From positions 3,570,312 through 3,634,311 of the forward strand of contig NC_092675.1 of assembly GCF_964355755.1 (NCBI RefSeq): DNA of 64,000 nucleotides, written 5' to 3'. The position numbers were made by a program, and so were the translations under genes. The notes under the pieces were generated by a model. That model ran no database searches and had not been told where the DNA came from. It saw nothing but the letters and a program-made list of their open reading frames with translations. Of the stretch, positions 24,259-38,073 are shown in pieces (the first letter of the stretch is position 1; every line of letters begins with the position of its first letter). This stretch comes from Antedon mediterranea. Its lineage: Eukaryota > Echinodermata > Crinoidea > Comatulida > Antedonidae.

Positions 24259-25112
24259 AATAAATTGCTACACATTTATTTCATGGTAAAGTAATGTCCA
24301 ACAGAAGTGTCTTACTATATGTGTTTTTATAAAATATGAACTAACCCTTAAATTGGACAGTGTGCATATTTTAACATTTTTGACATAGAAATTAATAGCT
24401 GAGGTATATCATGTACTGTTTTTTCTTAATGCTTAACTTGCTAATTGACAGCACTAGGACATTAAAAATTAAATAAATGAGTACCTCTTTAAATTTATAT
24501 TGGAGACTGTTATTTTATGTTGGTCTAGACCTACCACTAACTTATGCTTTAAGGCCTGACCACCTGTCTTGCACAGACTCACCAGCCTGGAGTTCTGATC
24601 TAATAAATTAAGGTTAAAATCACATCCTAGTAATTATAAGTTGCACTTGACAGAGGGCGTGCTTATGTTTCAATGTTCTGTGTACATTAAAAGTTTTAAA
24701 AAAATATAAAATGGAAGTGTGGGATATGTATGATTTGACATATTTTTCCTAAAACTGATTTCACACTCCTCTGGGACAACTACTATTCAGAAGACATCCG
24801 TAAATAAAAAGTATCCTCTAATGTAGGGCCAGATTTGCTGATGATAGAGACCAACACTTTTTAGCTCACCTATGACTGATGTTGATCTAAATTCAATTCA
24901 GGCATTAATTTATTTAATTGTTTTCTATATACTGTCAATTATATTCATTCTTCTTATGGGAAGTAAATTATTATCAAATAGAAATCTGTAAAATGTCCAG
25001 TATGAGAAGTACAATACGGAAGATAGCTTGCTGATATTTCTCCTGCCCAGCATTTTAAATGTTGGTATGTCGTATTGTATATTATTGTATTGATATTATG
25101 TTGTGTGATTAG

Positions 25113-25221
25113 AAACAGTAGGAAGATCAAACGGTCTCTTGAATGTGAGTGTCCGTTACGGAAGGCGTCCACTTACAAAAGCTGTCTACATCAGCAGTTC
25201 AACCATATTAACTGTAACTCA
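25113..25221 (+). other. Orphan exon-like segment, cysteine-bearing
   Basis: 109 bases flanked by GTGTGATTAG and GTAAGT. One frame is open and reads KRSLECECPLRK, then a Lys-Ser-Cys and a His-Ile-Asn-Cys-Asn. It needs an incoming phase of 2, so it does not fit after exon d (phase 0). The acceptor has a poor polypyrimidine tract and no ATG precedes it. It could be an exon of an unrelated small secreted peptide, or chance. I cannot identify it. Confidence 0.2.
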
Positions 25222-26006
25222 GTAAGTCTAACATGTACATTGCGGGTGACGTTATAACATCTGATTCCTTTTTTCAAACTCAAAAACATGTTAACAAATC
25301 ACAATCAATTTAAAGAAAAATGATAGCAAATGGGTTTCTAATTTCATAAATGTGAAATGTAGTACATTGTATCCAGTAAGTAGCGTCAACGATGATGGTT
25401 CAGGAAGGCTGTGTTTCAATGATAAGACTTCTGCTAAATCTAATTTAATATGAATTTGATTGATAAATATCTAATTTTTAACTAATTATATTATAGTAAT
25501 TTATTAACTATATTGTTTTACAAATTACTCCATTTATATAAAATTAGTTTAATAAGAAAAAAGCAAAATAAAAAGGTTATCACTTTCCATCCAAAGAAAT
25601 TCCACACTCTTCCTTTGTCAAGCCTAATTCAATTTAATAATTGTTGAACAAGCCATACTAATTTAGTTAAACATGTATATTATATGTCATGATAATGGAA
25701 AAACACATAGGAGTGCAGTATTCACCAAGCTCGTTGGGAAACTACACTAATTCTCTATAGTATTTATTGCATTTTTCGTTTTCTTTGTTCTTTAATGTTT
25801 TCACGACAGAGAGCGTACATATTGACAGGTGTATTATTTGAAGACTTGTTGACACTGTTGTAAAATTAATTTAATTCAAAACAAAGAAAATATATTCATC
25901 TCACAAAAGCATTACTTATAGACAAAATGTAATTACAAAAAAAAATATTAATACAATATATTATATATTGTTTGAAGGTTTGGATGGAAAAATCAAATGT
26001 TTAAAT

Positions 26007-26167
26007 AAAGTTTGCGGTACACCACGTATATATAGTCCTGAAAAGAACTGTTGAGTTTCTCAACGTTTCGATCAATATACTATAACTGAGGATGATCAGT
26101 ATCAACACTGTTGGAAACTCAACAGTTCTTTTCAAAACTAAATCTATGTGGTGTACTGCAAACTTTG
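26007..26167. mobile_element. Foldback element with about 50-bp arms
   Basis: AAAGTTTGCGGTACACCACG on the left and TGTGGTGTACTGCAAACTTT on the right are inverted. The arms continue inward with GAAAAGAACTGTTGAGTTTC / GAAACTCAACAGTTCTTTTC. The central 60 bases contain GAGGATGATCAGTATC. MITE-type, non-coding, and a different family from A and B. Confidence 0.75.
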
Positions 26168-29100
26168 TATCAATAATATATAATTTCCATGCTATAATGA
26201 CATAATTTACAGAGAAATACTGGTCAAAATGTTATGATTAGTTTAAATTATTTTTTAGGAGGTTCTATTCCCCCAGCCTGTATAGAGTAATCCCTTCTAG
26301 AAACTTGCCTGCTGGGTATGTATAGCCAAAAAATATCATCATCTGCTGGGTATTGGTCAATAGTCTGAATTGAAAGAGGTATAGGGTCAATAGGAGGAAG
26401 TTTAGTTCTGTTGAAAAACTATGAATATGGAGTGATGATAGAAAGACAACCTCATTATAACTTTGTTGTAGGTTTCAGTTATATACTTCCTTGTGTTACT
26501 GTGACACACAAATATTTGTAATATTCCTTGTTTAAACAGAAAGTATATTTTCAAACCTTATTTCACATTTGAGTACAAAACTTCGGTTGATTTGAATTTG
26601 AACAAACATGTATGAGTATAAGAAGAAAAATGTAGGTAGCTAATTATTTAAAATGTCTGTAGGTCCCTAGTAGTAGTACGTGATGAAAGTAGTTGATCTA
26701 CTCTGAAACCCCTAATAAGCCTCTTTATATTAAACCTACTAGTAATACCAGAGTCCCTCTCTATTCCACACATATGTTAAAACATGTACTCGATGCTATA
26801 TATGTTGATATTTGTATTTCTTCATTGATTAAAAAATGGTAATTTCATATTTTGTTATTAATTACTTTATTGATGATTGTCCAAACTAGTTTTGTACAAA
26901 AACAAACCAGCTGGTAAGCTTAGTGCTGAAACATCTCATGCCTTCAATAAAGGGGAAACAGGAAGGGGGTAAAGAACGTGTTATACTTATTGACCTGGAA
27001 AACTAAATATCTCCTATCGACGAAACAAATTTGATTAATATTCCACCAAGCAAATGTCATTTGTAATCATAGCAATAAGTTTATTTCGTGCCTAGATTGA
27101 TTTTCTACAGAATTATATTGAATTTCACAATGTGGTTATACATTTCTAATGTTCTAGATCTCGGCTGGGCAACTATAGGCCTACATAGGCATAGATAAAT
27201 TAAAGCACAATGATAATCATTGTTATAATATCAATAATAATTAAAATGTTTCGGGGTTATGTCCTTAAAACCCTTGGATAGCCCCCAAGCAAGCCCGAAC
27301 CCCACCTCTTATGATACACTGTATTTTCCAATCTTATATTGTGTGAACTTATTATGAAGTTTAAAAACCTGCACCAGGATTTTAGTGTAATTACACATCA
27401 TGTACGTGAATGAACAAATTTAATCCCAGCTTACCCGGTCAAAACCGAAAATACTAACAAGATCTATAGTGACATATAGTCAAGTAGCTATTAATAAAGA
27501 GATTTTTTTATGTTCCTGTTCTTTGTTAAGAATACTCTAAAGGTTAGATACAATCAAGTAAAACACCGCACTTTCCATTTCGAGTAATTCATCAGCGATG
27601 TACTTTGCTGTGTCTTGTGGTGCAATTCTTGTATGGTGTTTTTTTTTTCCTTGATGAGAGAAAGAAAATCAGTTATGTCTTACTTTGATACATTATCTTT
27701 TCTTACATCATTATTCGGTAATTGCTTCCTGTTCTAATGTAACGCCTAAACAGAAAAGAATGCCATTAAATTTTCACCTTTAGGAAATTGGTTAGATTTA
27801 ACACAGCTGGCACTCAATTCATACTTTACATTGTAAGAGTGCGAGTCAAAATTAATTAATTTCATCAACTATTAAAAATAACTAAAATGAGTTTTGTGGT
27901 AGTAGCATCACTTAATGCTAAAATGATCTACAGTTTCATCAAGATTAATGATGAGGCATTTAAAAAAAAACTTTTAGCTATACTCTTCTCGTTCTGCTCT
28001 TCTCGATGTATTTCTTTGATGTCATCAACCGATGATTACCTCTCTTCCTCTTCATTCTTTTAACACTATACGTCACAGATTGTCTGACCTTTGACCTACG
28101 TGCTTCCATTCATTCTCTATTGAACTGTAGAATACAAAACAATTAACATAACTACAAAAATGCACAACTTTTGAAATATGCAATTTGTCCAACTTTGCTT
28201 CATGGCAATTATTAACAAACATGACTATTTTAAATTAGGCCCTTAACTTTATTTGATTCGAAATATTTGTATGTAGTGAGTCAAATGTCCTAATTTGGCC
28301 TGAAACAAACATAATCATAATTAGTAGCTTTGGGGTTTCATTCATAAAGACTACATTGGTCAACTACTAACTATCTATCTATCAACTATTTCCACTTCAC
28401 TTTCTCCACTTTTCTTCAAATCCACATTTTGAAAGCCTCACATGAACTTTCTTAAAAAGATTGTTTCAGATCCGTACATGATCAGACTCCACTTCTTGAC
28501 CAGTTGGTTCATTCAATCTTATAATCCACCAGAGTACTCTCTCAGGTTCATCCATATGTTCAGCTATTTTTTATGTTGCTTTTGTTATAATTTTAGACAA
28601 ATCTTTAAAATAACTTACTAAAAAAGCATATTTCCTTCTCATTGGTTCCATTTGTTTTAAATTTACTTTCATTTATTCAACACTTTTTCCCAAAACAATT
28701 GAATTCTGTTCTTTGTTATGATGGCACACCCTTCGGGATACATTCAGTCTACAGGGCTTACGTCAGGTGTTGTTAGTAGAATGAACTAAATAAAAATGAC
28801 ACTTCAACACATCTTTCTTATAAATTTAAATTGTTCTTGTCATATAAAGTTAGTGCGGAACAATTGAAAATTTTACGATACTAATCTTTTCAGTGTAATT
28901 CCATTCTAATCATTACATCAAAGTCCCAAGAGTTGAAAATAAATGATCTGTTTTATATCAAGAAGTGTAGGCATATCAAACTATCCTAATATATAACTAC
29001 TTTTAATTACATATCTTCAATAACCTATATTTCCATCTGCAGGATACTGTATATATATTTTGATATGATTTGCACACTTCTAACAAAAATGAAAAAATAG

Positions 29101-29564
29101 AAAAATCTAAGAAAAATAGACCTATTATTGTTCAAAAGACGTTTTCAAAAACGTGATTTTTATATTGTAAAGAGTTTTTAAAGTTAGTTAAGTATAATAG
29201 CTATTTATATTTTATCCTTTCAAAGGTGGTATCAGCTGGCCTGCGGGTTCAGCTGGAATGGTTAAATATAGTTGAAATAAAATAACTAAATAAAATTAAA
29301 GTGTAAAATAATTTGTTTAAATGTTAGAAGATGATTTTGAATTATGATAGTATGTTATCTAGGTCATTAAAATAGATACAGCATTTATGTTTATATAATG
29401 TAATACAAATAAATTAGAAATTAGAATCAGATACCAATACTACCAATTAGCTTTATAATTATTTCAGCTGGTTATGAAAACGTGTGTTAATTGAAAATTC
29501 ACATTCCAACTTTCTTCGTTTAGTTTTCTGGGAAAAATTACTATATTTTTGTTACTTCTTACAG
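26168..29564. other. Intronic DNA, no gene seen
   Basis: AT-rich, with no feature I can support beyond homopolymer and pyrimidine tracts. Confidence 0.5.
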
Positions 29565-29603
29565 TACCCTCCAGGCGCATTATGTCGGCCTCTTGTTAAC
29601 AGG
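29565..29603 (+). other. Candidate 39-base micro-exon
   Basis: TTTTGTTACTTCTTACAG precedes it and GTAATA follows. The segment is 39 bases, reads YPPGALCRPLVNR in phase 0, and is phase 0/0 compatible with exons d and e. It is not required by the family alignment. It would insert 13 residues with one unpaired Cys between the cysteine-rich and spacer domains, so it is either an alternative exon or a chance match. Confidence 0.2.
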
Positions 29604-32600
29604 GTAATAGGAAATTAACCAAAGTTGCCGTTTGTTTTGTCTGGAATTAGAAATAACAAGTGACAATCAAGAGTATGAAAGGCCACATAGGACAAAATGC
29701 TTTCAAAAATTTTATACAAAGACATGTTTAAACAAAAACAATATTCTTTTCTAACTATGCTTTGTTTCAGAAATGATTGTTGGTAAATTTATTTTTCGAT
29801 AATAGTAGAAAATAATTTAAATATTGAATACCCTTTATCCAAATAATTTTCAACATGGCACTCTTTATTAATTCATAAAACTTTGTGAATGGTTGTAATT
29901 TTGAATTCATTGTAATAGGCCCAATCTTAGTAAGCCCAAAAATTAATATACTCTATTTCAAATAAATTTGAAAAAAATTATGAAATTGATCTTAATGTAG
30001 GTTTATAATATCTCTTACATATTTAAACAAAAAGTTACTGTCATATTTGTTATATTTTCTTGTTTATCCTCAACGTGACTTACAGAAGTTATTAGACGAT
30101 GAAACCTGGCAGGTTCCATAGCCCTAAGCAACCAAGAACCAGCATGCACAGCATATGTCCACATCCATTTATTTATTCATTTATTCCAATATAAACTTTC
30201 ATAATGATATTTTGAAATTTGTGCTTTAGGCTACTTTCTGTCTATTAGCGGTAACCCACCTTCTATGAATTCAATTTTCTTTTGTAAGTATTTTTTATTA
30301 TATCAATTTGGTTTTAATAAGTAAATTAGATTAAAAATGCCTTTGATGTTGATATTTTTAGCGTGATATAACTGCTATAATTAGTACAGGACTAAAACTT
30401 GTATCCAGTTTGGATACATACTCTACTCTACCTTATACTGTACAATCTGCCTTTATCTGTTGATTCTATTTTTATGGGGACAAGATACGGTATATTAAAA
30501 CAATATTTATTTATTATTTAACTGTTATTATTTTTTATGAGAAATACAATTTACAATTCTTATCAAGTTAATTTGTGAATTCTACTACATGTCATTAACT
30601 TTAATATAGCTATTGGTATCATTCATTACATGCTTCGTTTACAATTCCATTCATACACAGCTTTTATTTATTAAGCTCATTGCATTCCATTAATTAAAAT
30701 AAATAACGTATCAATCTTATAGGAAGAGGAATTAATTTGTGTATAATTAAGATGAGTGTAGCTGTCAAGTAGTATGGCATTCTTACTTAACAAGCTATAA
30801 ATTGTTTGTGTCTACTTGACCGTATTGTACTTATGATTGTTTGAATAATGATTAATAACTATCAAACGATTGTTGTGTTCTTTTTCTTTTTTTTTTATTT
30901 ATTCAAGATCCAACAGTGTATAAAGAAAAACACCAATACAGGATCGCCATAAAATATACATTTGATTTACATAAAAAGAACAAGGAAAACAAACAGGTTT
31001 ATATATTATTAAAAATGACATTAAAGACAGAAGTATTACAACTAAAAATATTGATATAAGGAAACATTTGAGCTAAATTATTAATGAATGAGCAACCCGA
31101 CAAAAAAATACCGTTTTTACATGCATTGGCATGAGAGAACTATACTTTTAACAAATTATTAATACGAAGTTTACGCACAGGACACGAATATGAAATTAAG
31201 AGACAAATTTACAGGTTAAAATAAGATATAAAATTAGAGAACAATAAATCGGTGGCCTACTATTTAATAGAATATAGAAAAATACCAGATTGACAAAATG
31301 TCAATGTATTGGTTGGAATTTAGGTCACAGGTTGATGTCATTGTTAATAGGGTATTCAGTTGCATGGCTACAGCTTGAGGTCACACACACACAGGCAGCA
31401 CATTAAAGTAAAAAATTGACCATTTTGAAGTGCCATTTTTTAATTATTAGATTAATATTTTTTGGGCAAATAATACATTTTTGGAAAGGTACACATGTCT
31501 ACTTTCAAGTGCTGTAGACAATTCGCGGAAATATCAATTATTCAATGAAATACAACAAGATTACTAACACCCTATCCAGCTGGTCACCTCATGAACATGA
31601 TGAGGGAAATTCCTGCTTGCAGTTTATGACCGCCCATTTTTGGAGATCTAAAAATATGATGCTTTTTGATTGGAGTTTCCGTGACAACCTGAGGTGATTG
31701 ACAATTAAATTGGTTTCCTAAGTGAAAGGCATGGGCTTTAGCTTGTAAACAAAGCATGTCCCAGGTTTATACGATGTCTAGAACAGAATTGGTGGACTTT
31801 CAAAAATAATCTTCGTTTTTTCGGTAGGTTGATGGAATATTTTAAATCAAAGACACATATAATATGAAAATATAATGTTTAAAGTAGCTATTGTTAAAAT
31901 CTTAGAGTAATTGGTTGAGAATTGATGAACGGAAAAAGAAAAGAGTAGGCACATGTTTTTCCTTTCTCAAGCCACAGTCCACTTGTTCCATTGTCTCAGG
32001 CTGAGGCTAGCCTGTGCCTGCCTGCACAGGACTGCCAGTAGAATTGTTACTTAACGGAGGTTAAGTCTTATATAAATTATAGTTTAACCAACATTGATTA
32101 TAATTATGATTAATATATTTCCTATTCCTAACGTTCCGAAGAAATAATAATAGGTACTTTATTATTTTTAAGTGTTTTAAAACATATTAGTTTGAAATGC
32201 TTAACATCCCTATTAATGTAAATGGAATCGTCCGTACAATGAAAGTTAAATACATTATGGACAGGTCCACTTATTTTTAAGGGGTATTATTTGGTTATAT
32301 TAATTGAGGATTATGTTTTTTTTATAAAAAATGAAAGGAATACATCATATTTTGTAGGTTTTTAGTTTTAATTGATTAATTTAAAAACTGCTATAAAAAT
32401 CGATGTGTTTTTTCCAGTTAATATTTATTTTTTTTAAATAATACCGATTATTTTCATATAAAAATAAAAGTGAACTTATTGTAATTAATATTTATCAACA
32501 GGTATTTAATCTCTACTACAGTCATGGAAGAAGATATTCCTGGTGATTTTCTTAAAGCTGTTGGTATTTCAGCTTTAAATCTACATAAACTTACTGCTTG

Positions 32601-32642
32601 CTGATAAACTTATCAACATTACAATTACGAATGGCTATCTTT
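29604..32642. other. Intronic DNA, no gene seen
   Basis: Contains a pyrimidine-rich (TTTTTTATTTATT) tract at about 30882-30905 followed by CAAGATCCAACAGTGTATAA, resembling a minus-strand retroposon tail. No coding sequence supported. Confidence 0.5.
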
Positions 32643-33130
32643 GATTTTATGTATTTTTGCGATTAAACGTCATATTTTCATTTTATTACACGTTTCCATG
32701 GTAACAAAAACATTTTTAATAGAATTTTTATTAAAAATTGTGTATTTATATTATACAATTAACTGGTAAAAAAATAGGCATAATGTGAGTAATAATTAAA
32801 GAGCTATGTTAGATTTTATGTATTTTTGCGATTAAATGTCATATTTTTATTTTATTACACGTTTCCATGGCAACAAAAACATATTTTTAATAGAATTTTT
32901 ATTAAAAATTGTGTAATTATATTATACAATTAACTGGTAAAAAAATAGGCATAATGCGAGTAATAATTAAAGAGCTATGCTAGATTTTATGTATTTTATT
33001 ACATTCAAATATTACATAGTTTCATTATGTATTAATAATAAAACAATAATTTATGATTTTTTTGGCAACATTTTTATTGAACATTATGTATTTACATTAT
33101 ATTAATAACTGTTGAAAAAATTAGGCCGGT
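32643..33130. repeat. Tandem duplication, about 170-bp unit, nearly three copies
   Basis: GATTTTATGTATTTTTGCG starts at 32643 and 32812, and GATTTTATGTATTTTATT at 32983. The first two units are about 95% alike by eye (both contain ACGTTTCCATGG, AATAACAATAAATC-like AT runs and AATTAACTGGTAAAAAAATAG). The third is strongly diverged but keeps GGCAACATTTTTATTG and TGAAAAAATTAGGC. Confidence 0.8.
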
Positions 33131-34219
33131 ACACTTTATGGTTAAAAAGATATACCCAATTATGTACAAAATATCAATGATTTTGTTGACTGTTTTGGAC
33201 CACTTTTAGCTTTTAATAAAATAATAGAAAACATAGAAACCAATGTCTTCGACTTCCTATCTATTTTTTCGTATTGTTTTTTAATGTAACTTTTGAACGC
33301 CTTGTCCGATTTAAAAAATTTAAAAAGCATTGTCATTGTCTTTCAATTCTGCTTCATATGGTATCATTTCCAAGTTCATAGGGTGTCAATCAATTTTTCA
33401 CCTGAAATCCCTATTGTTAATTAATTTCCTTCGGAGTATGGACATCTACTTCTGTGCCCTGTATGCCCACATGGTGTTTGTTTGCTTATCAATATTTTGT
33501 GAGAATTCAAAATTAAAACAATGTATAAAGATAAAATCTTTTAATATTTTTATGATTCCCAAAGAAACAAAATGATGTAATTAGATCTATTATAACCTTT
33601 CCCAAATGATTTTATTTTGCTGATTCATAAAGAAAATTCAGGTCAGCTATCAAGGAGTCCTAATAGCTCTAACAAACATATATCACGTCACTATGTTGTA
33701 CAATCATAATAAGATATAAGGGCACAAATAAGGCAAAAAATGTATTACCCAGATTTTCAATTTTCTTATATTAGATATATAAATTTTGCATTCAAAAAAT
33801 GTTGTCAGTTTCAATTTGTACATATTTTGTTCTTTACTTGGTGATTTTGGCCCGATTCTACAGTATGTATGTTATAATGATAATCAGAGCAATAAAGGTG
33901 TGATCAAATTCCTATCTGTTACTCCATAAGTTAAAACTTGATAGGCAGCAGTTGATATTTTCCGTTTACAAATGAAATCTATCAATATGTTATTTTATGT
34001 AATTAGCATACTGTACACTTCCTTGATTAGTCAATACAGTTATATTAGGTTGGTTTCTTATGTGTTGGTCAACAAGTGGACATAGCATTGACCATTGCCC
34101 ATCTTTACAGTTGATTTAATCAATTAAAGAAGGGAAACTTGATAAGAAAATTTAAATAGGAATAGATATATTTCCTTCCAGATGTTTCAACAAGATGTTC
34201 AAATATCCATTTTTAATCA
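33131..34219. other. Intronic DNA, no gene seen
   Basis: An 81-codon open frame (33330-33575) has no domain and AT-driven composition. I treat it as chance. Confidence 0.5.
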
Positions 34220-34335
34220 TGTGCAAACGCAACTCTACAGCTCACTACTGTATGTTGGTCGGTTGGTAAAAACTACGGTAACTCAAATTTGAGCACGCGA
34301 CTTCAGCCATGTATATGGCCTTGTTATTTTATCCT
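34220..34335. repeat. Interspersed repeat shared with 63.37 kb
   Basis: GCAAACGCAACTCTACAGCT, GTTGGTCGGTTGGT, CAAATTTGAGCACGCGACTT and CCATGTATATGGCCTTGTTA occur in the same order at 63366-63492. The family is compact (about 115-125 bases) and CATGTATATGGCC is itself nearly palindromic. Confidence 0.65.
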
Positions 34336-37300
34336 TTTGCATACACAAAACTTGTTGAGTTACTGACTTTTAATGTACCGGTAGCTGTAAAAATAAGAAG
34401 TTATGATTCTGTATGTTACCAACTCTAAAAATGATAATTAGCATTGCACTTACTACATTGTCACATGGTCTAGAACCTACTTTCCAAACACCTTTTTTCT
34501 ATTCATAATCATTTTTGTTTATTCATTGGCAGATCACCCTTTTTTGCATTCTGCGAATTAAAGCTATTTTTCTTCTAATTAATTCATTATTTCCACAGTT
34601 GTTGTTTTCACTATATATCCGTATTGTAAATTCTTAAATGAAAGAAAGTTTGTAAAAAGGGTTTTTATTATTTTTTTTTATTGAATTAACTAATTAATGA
34701 ATAGGTTTTATAAAGGAAGCACTTGAGCTGTGATACTCAATGTTTTTCAGTTAAAATTGACAACAATAACAACACAGCATGATTTTAATATGAAAAGTTA
34801 TTAATAGATTAATTTTGTTTGCTAGTTTTATCATGTTTTATTAATTATTTCTTCAACATTTGTTATGCTACTCTATGTTAAATTTTGTGAGGTATGGGGT
34901 GGATGAGGTAGATCTTACCATGGAGAAATAAGATATTATTATTATTTCTTCATGTTCTTACTAAATAAATGTGTTTGTTATTTTCTACTTATTCTGTTAT
35001 ATAAATAGATAAGAAGATATATTAATCACCTCATAACTTTTCGCAGCCCTTCACAGGTTCCGCCGGTCTTATTTATAATTTATCACAGACTCTGTACATA
35101 GAAAAGAATATAGAGAAATAAATGTTTCTTAAAGGAAAACAAAAGTTAAAAATAAAAAGTTAGTTTAAAAAAATAAATGTATTCAATTATAATTATTTTT
35201 GTTTACAATTTTGAATGCATTAATATTGAGTGTATTTGTTTTGTGTGTATGTGAAAGAATTCTGAAAATGTTTTTATTTCTATATACATTTAATGTAGAA
35301 GTGCACGTTTTTAAGTTGGCCTAGATTCAATACTGTCGAACAAACTTGTTTAATCTTTGTAAACATTTTCATTCAAGAAATTTATAGTATTATTATAAAT
35401 AGACTATAAAACAGAACATGCTGAAATGTACATACATAAGCTTCCAGGTCCCTTGGTCCTCCTTATTGTTTACCTCCGTGATTAAATGGAAGAATTGATC
35501 CATTGGGAGTTGGAACCTAGGGATATGGGACAGACGAATTATCAACTGGAAAGTATGATTGGGGAAAGAGGAGGGTGGGGAAAATGAAACGGAGACAAAT
35601 TTAATAAAACCCTGTTATTAAATAATTAAAGTATTAACATACTTGAGTCTACTACTTCCTGTAAATAAACAACAAAAACATTGTTGTTTATAAAGTTTAA
35701 ATTGTGATGAAAATTTACAAAAATATAATAGTATCTAGACATAATAACCATGAGTGCATTCAATTTATTTTGAGAATTAAGTTTTATGTGGATTTTATAT
35801 TAAGATGTATTAGTTTTTAGTAGAGATTTGTATCTTACTTTTAAATTTGTCACGCCAAACACAGACTACTTTTTACACACCTGGAAATATCATAAAAGAT
35901 CTTACTTAAAATATCTTAAACTAATTAGATAGTTATTTAGGATATCTTAGCCAAGGATTAAATTAAATTTTTACTAGTGAAATTTTTATTTTGGATCCGA
36001 TCTTCTTTTGAATTGTGAAAATGCTTTATTCTTTTATTATGTTCAACAATTTCTTGTTAATTCTGGAAGATTTGATTGATGTTTCTGTTAGTTTTTTTGT
36101 TTTGAAATGTCATATTTGTTATCTGAGGCGCCTTGAAACTAAGATGGTTCCACCTTGTGAGGTGCTTCTGTGTAATATATTGAATAAAAAAATCAAAATA
36201 AGATATCTTTATTTCCGAATAAATAACTGTTTGGCACGCCATACACAAACATGTACTGTTAGGCATACACACCTGGAAATATCCTTCCTACTGAGTATAA
36301 TGAGATGGGGAGACAGGATGACATAATGCTAAAGTATTAAAACAGTCAAGTCCTTGTAGAATTAGCAGAGGTTTAAGAACTAACAGCAACCTATATCTGG
36401 CTTCTTTACAGAAACAAAGCTTGCCAAATATCTCCTATGACTCTCTGTGAGAACTAGAACAATACAATTATTTATGACTTTAGACTAATTACTTTGGTAA
36501 TGAACTTCAAATGTAATTATAAAGAGGTCTGTTTAAGTTTTCACATTGATTGAGTCATATAAAGTATAGATAAAGATAGAATGTAGGTTGTACAAAGAGT
36601 TTGACCATGGGGTAACCAATCTTTGTGATCCTAAGGATCATCCTAAGGACAGCAGGATTAATATATTTATTAATTTATCCATTAAAACACAGTAATAAAA
36701 TTATTTTTAATTTAGTAAGAATTTGTCAAATTTGATCAGCGCAACCTGTTTCACATCTCTGCCTTAGTTACAAAATTATTTTTGTTCACTAAAGCTACAA
36801 AAATTGTGTAAAAAACAACGCTATAGTTAATGTTCAGACGGCCTTATGTCTGATGTAAACATGAAGTAGTGCGCCTACACGACTCTAGTTCGCTAGCGTG
36901 TAACTTTACATTCCTTGTGTACGCGGAAGTCTTCTCGGGAATAAATTGTCTGTATAGGAAGGTTGATGTAACCAGGGCTTACAAAAAACAAACTGCTACT
37001 TCAAGGTTTAGTTCCAACTCATCTGAATATCTCTATTCATTTTTCATCTCTATTTTTTCATGAGGGTAGACCAGCTCCTGTAGCCCTATATAATACATAT
37101 AAAAACATAAACAGTTTTCAATTGTGTTTAAAATAATAATAGTACAACTGAAATGAACTAAACTTATTTTGCATACCATATAAAACATCCCTATTTTGAA
37201 AATGTATTAGTCCACATCTTTGTGTATCAAGTTTAAGTGCAAAATCTATTCACTTCTGAAGCTTTGAAACTCTTACATAATAGTATCCAATTTGCTAATG
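34336..37300. other. Intronic DNA, no gene seen
   Basis: A local duplication of CACACCTGGAAATATC with a preceding CACGCCA-ACACA context occurs at about 35851-35893 and 36236-36283. A 103-codon open frame overlaps the second copy (36015-36326) but has no domain, signal peptide or splice support. Confidence 0.5.
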
Positions 37301-37535
37301 TCATATTGACCAATCAGAAACAAAGTGGGTGTGGCCAAGTATACAGGTACAGACAAACTTCTTTAGACATGATCAACCCTAAATGTAAAGTGAAATATCT
37401 GTCTGAATAGTTGTTACACAGAAGTCTATTGTAGAATGTGAGAAGATTTGTTTAACTTTTGGAGAAAAGTTATTCTAATTGTGAATTTCTTTTTGTGTGG
37501 TTATATATATACGCTTGTCAGATAGGGTACTAAAT
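37301..37535 (+). promoter_or_regulatory. Promoter-like region before a signal-peptide exon
   Basis: ATTGACCAATCAGAAA (CCAAT at 37310-37314, good NF-Y context) is followed by GGGTGTGGCC (37327-37336, CACCC-type box) and AAGTATACAGG (TATA-like, about 37339). A start near 37370 would leave a 5' UTR of roughly 165 bases before the ATG at 37536. A second TATATATATA lies at 37502, too close to the ATG to be the main TATA box. The CCAAT-CACCC pair may alternatively belong to an old repeat. Confidence 0.3.
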
Positions 37536-37598
37536 ATGAAGATATTTTACACATTGTTTCTTGCTTTGTTCGTGGTGGCTGCAGAAATCAATGCTCAG
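37536..37598 (+). CDS. Candidate signal-peptide exon inside the large intron
   Basis: ATG, then Lys-Ile-Phe-Tyr-Thr, a hydrophobic core LFLALFVVAA, a polar Glu-Ile-Asn and Ala-Gln before a GTAGGT donor. 21 codons, phase 0 at the donor. This is a textbook eukaryotic signal peptide with an AXA-like end (Ile-Asn-Ala). Two readings are possible. It may be an alternative first exon spliced to exon e at 59425 (phase 0), giving a secreted form that starts at the spacer. Or it may be the first exon of a small nested gene, with the exon at 39329 next. The sequence alone does not decide. Confidence 0.45.
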
Positions 37599-37943
37599 GT
37601 AGGTTCAGTATCTTTGTCAGGTGTTCTGTTTTGATTTCAAATGCTTCTTAATCTAATAAGCTTAAGTAGGATTTTGAAGTGTGTTATAATTTACGCTGAC
37701 CACATCATAGGAAGTCTCTAAGATGAGAACCATTTGTTTACTTATAAACATATGTATACATAATGCAATATTTGATTTTGATTTAATTAAACTTAAGATG
37801 TTTTTGGTGTGGTTATATCAAATTAGTTTAAACCATAATTAGAACACCTTGCCCACTGTACATTGTATTAACTCATTGTGTACCAAAATATTATATTTTT
37901 AAAACATCTTCACAAATTTACAGGCATAGAGGAATCCTAAAGA

Positions 37944-38073
37944 ATGGTTCCCACTATAGACGCAACGCGAGGATGTAGACGCAAAGAAAGTGAGTTGACC
38001 AATGGAAAGTGACAGTTCAAAAAATCCAACAATTGTGTTTGGTCAAATCACTTTTGTTGTGCTTACGTCCTTA
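37944..38073. mobile_element. MITE family A, diverged and truncated copy
   Basis: AATGGTTCCCACTATAGACG on the left, GTGAGTTGACCAATGG inside and TGGTCAAATCACTTTTG / CTTACGTCCTTAAG on the right. The right GTGGGAACC terminus is missing. Confidence 0.6.

Noticed and set aside
36015-36326. 103-codon + frame in the large intron
   Set aside because: No domain, no convincing signal peptide, and it overlaps a duplicated non-coding word. Such lengths are expected by chance in 64 kb.
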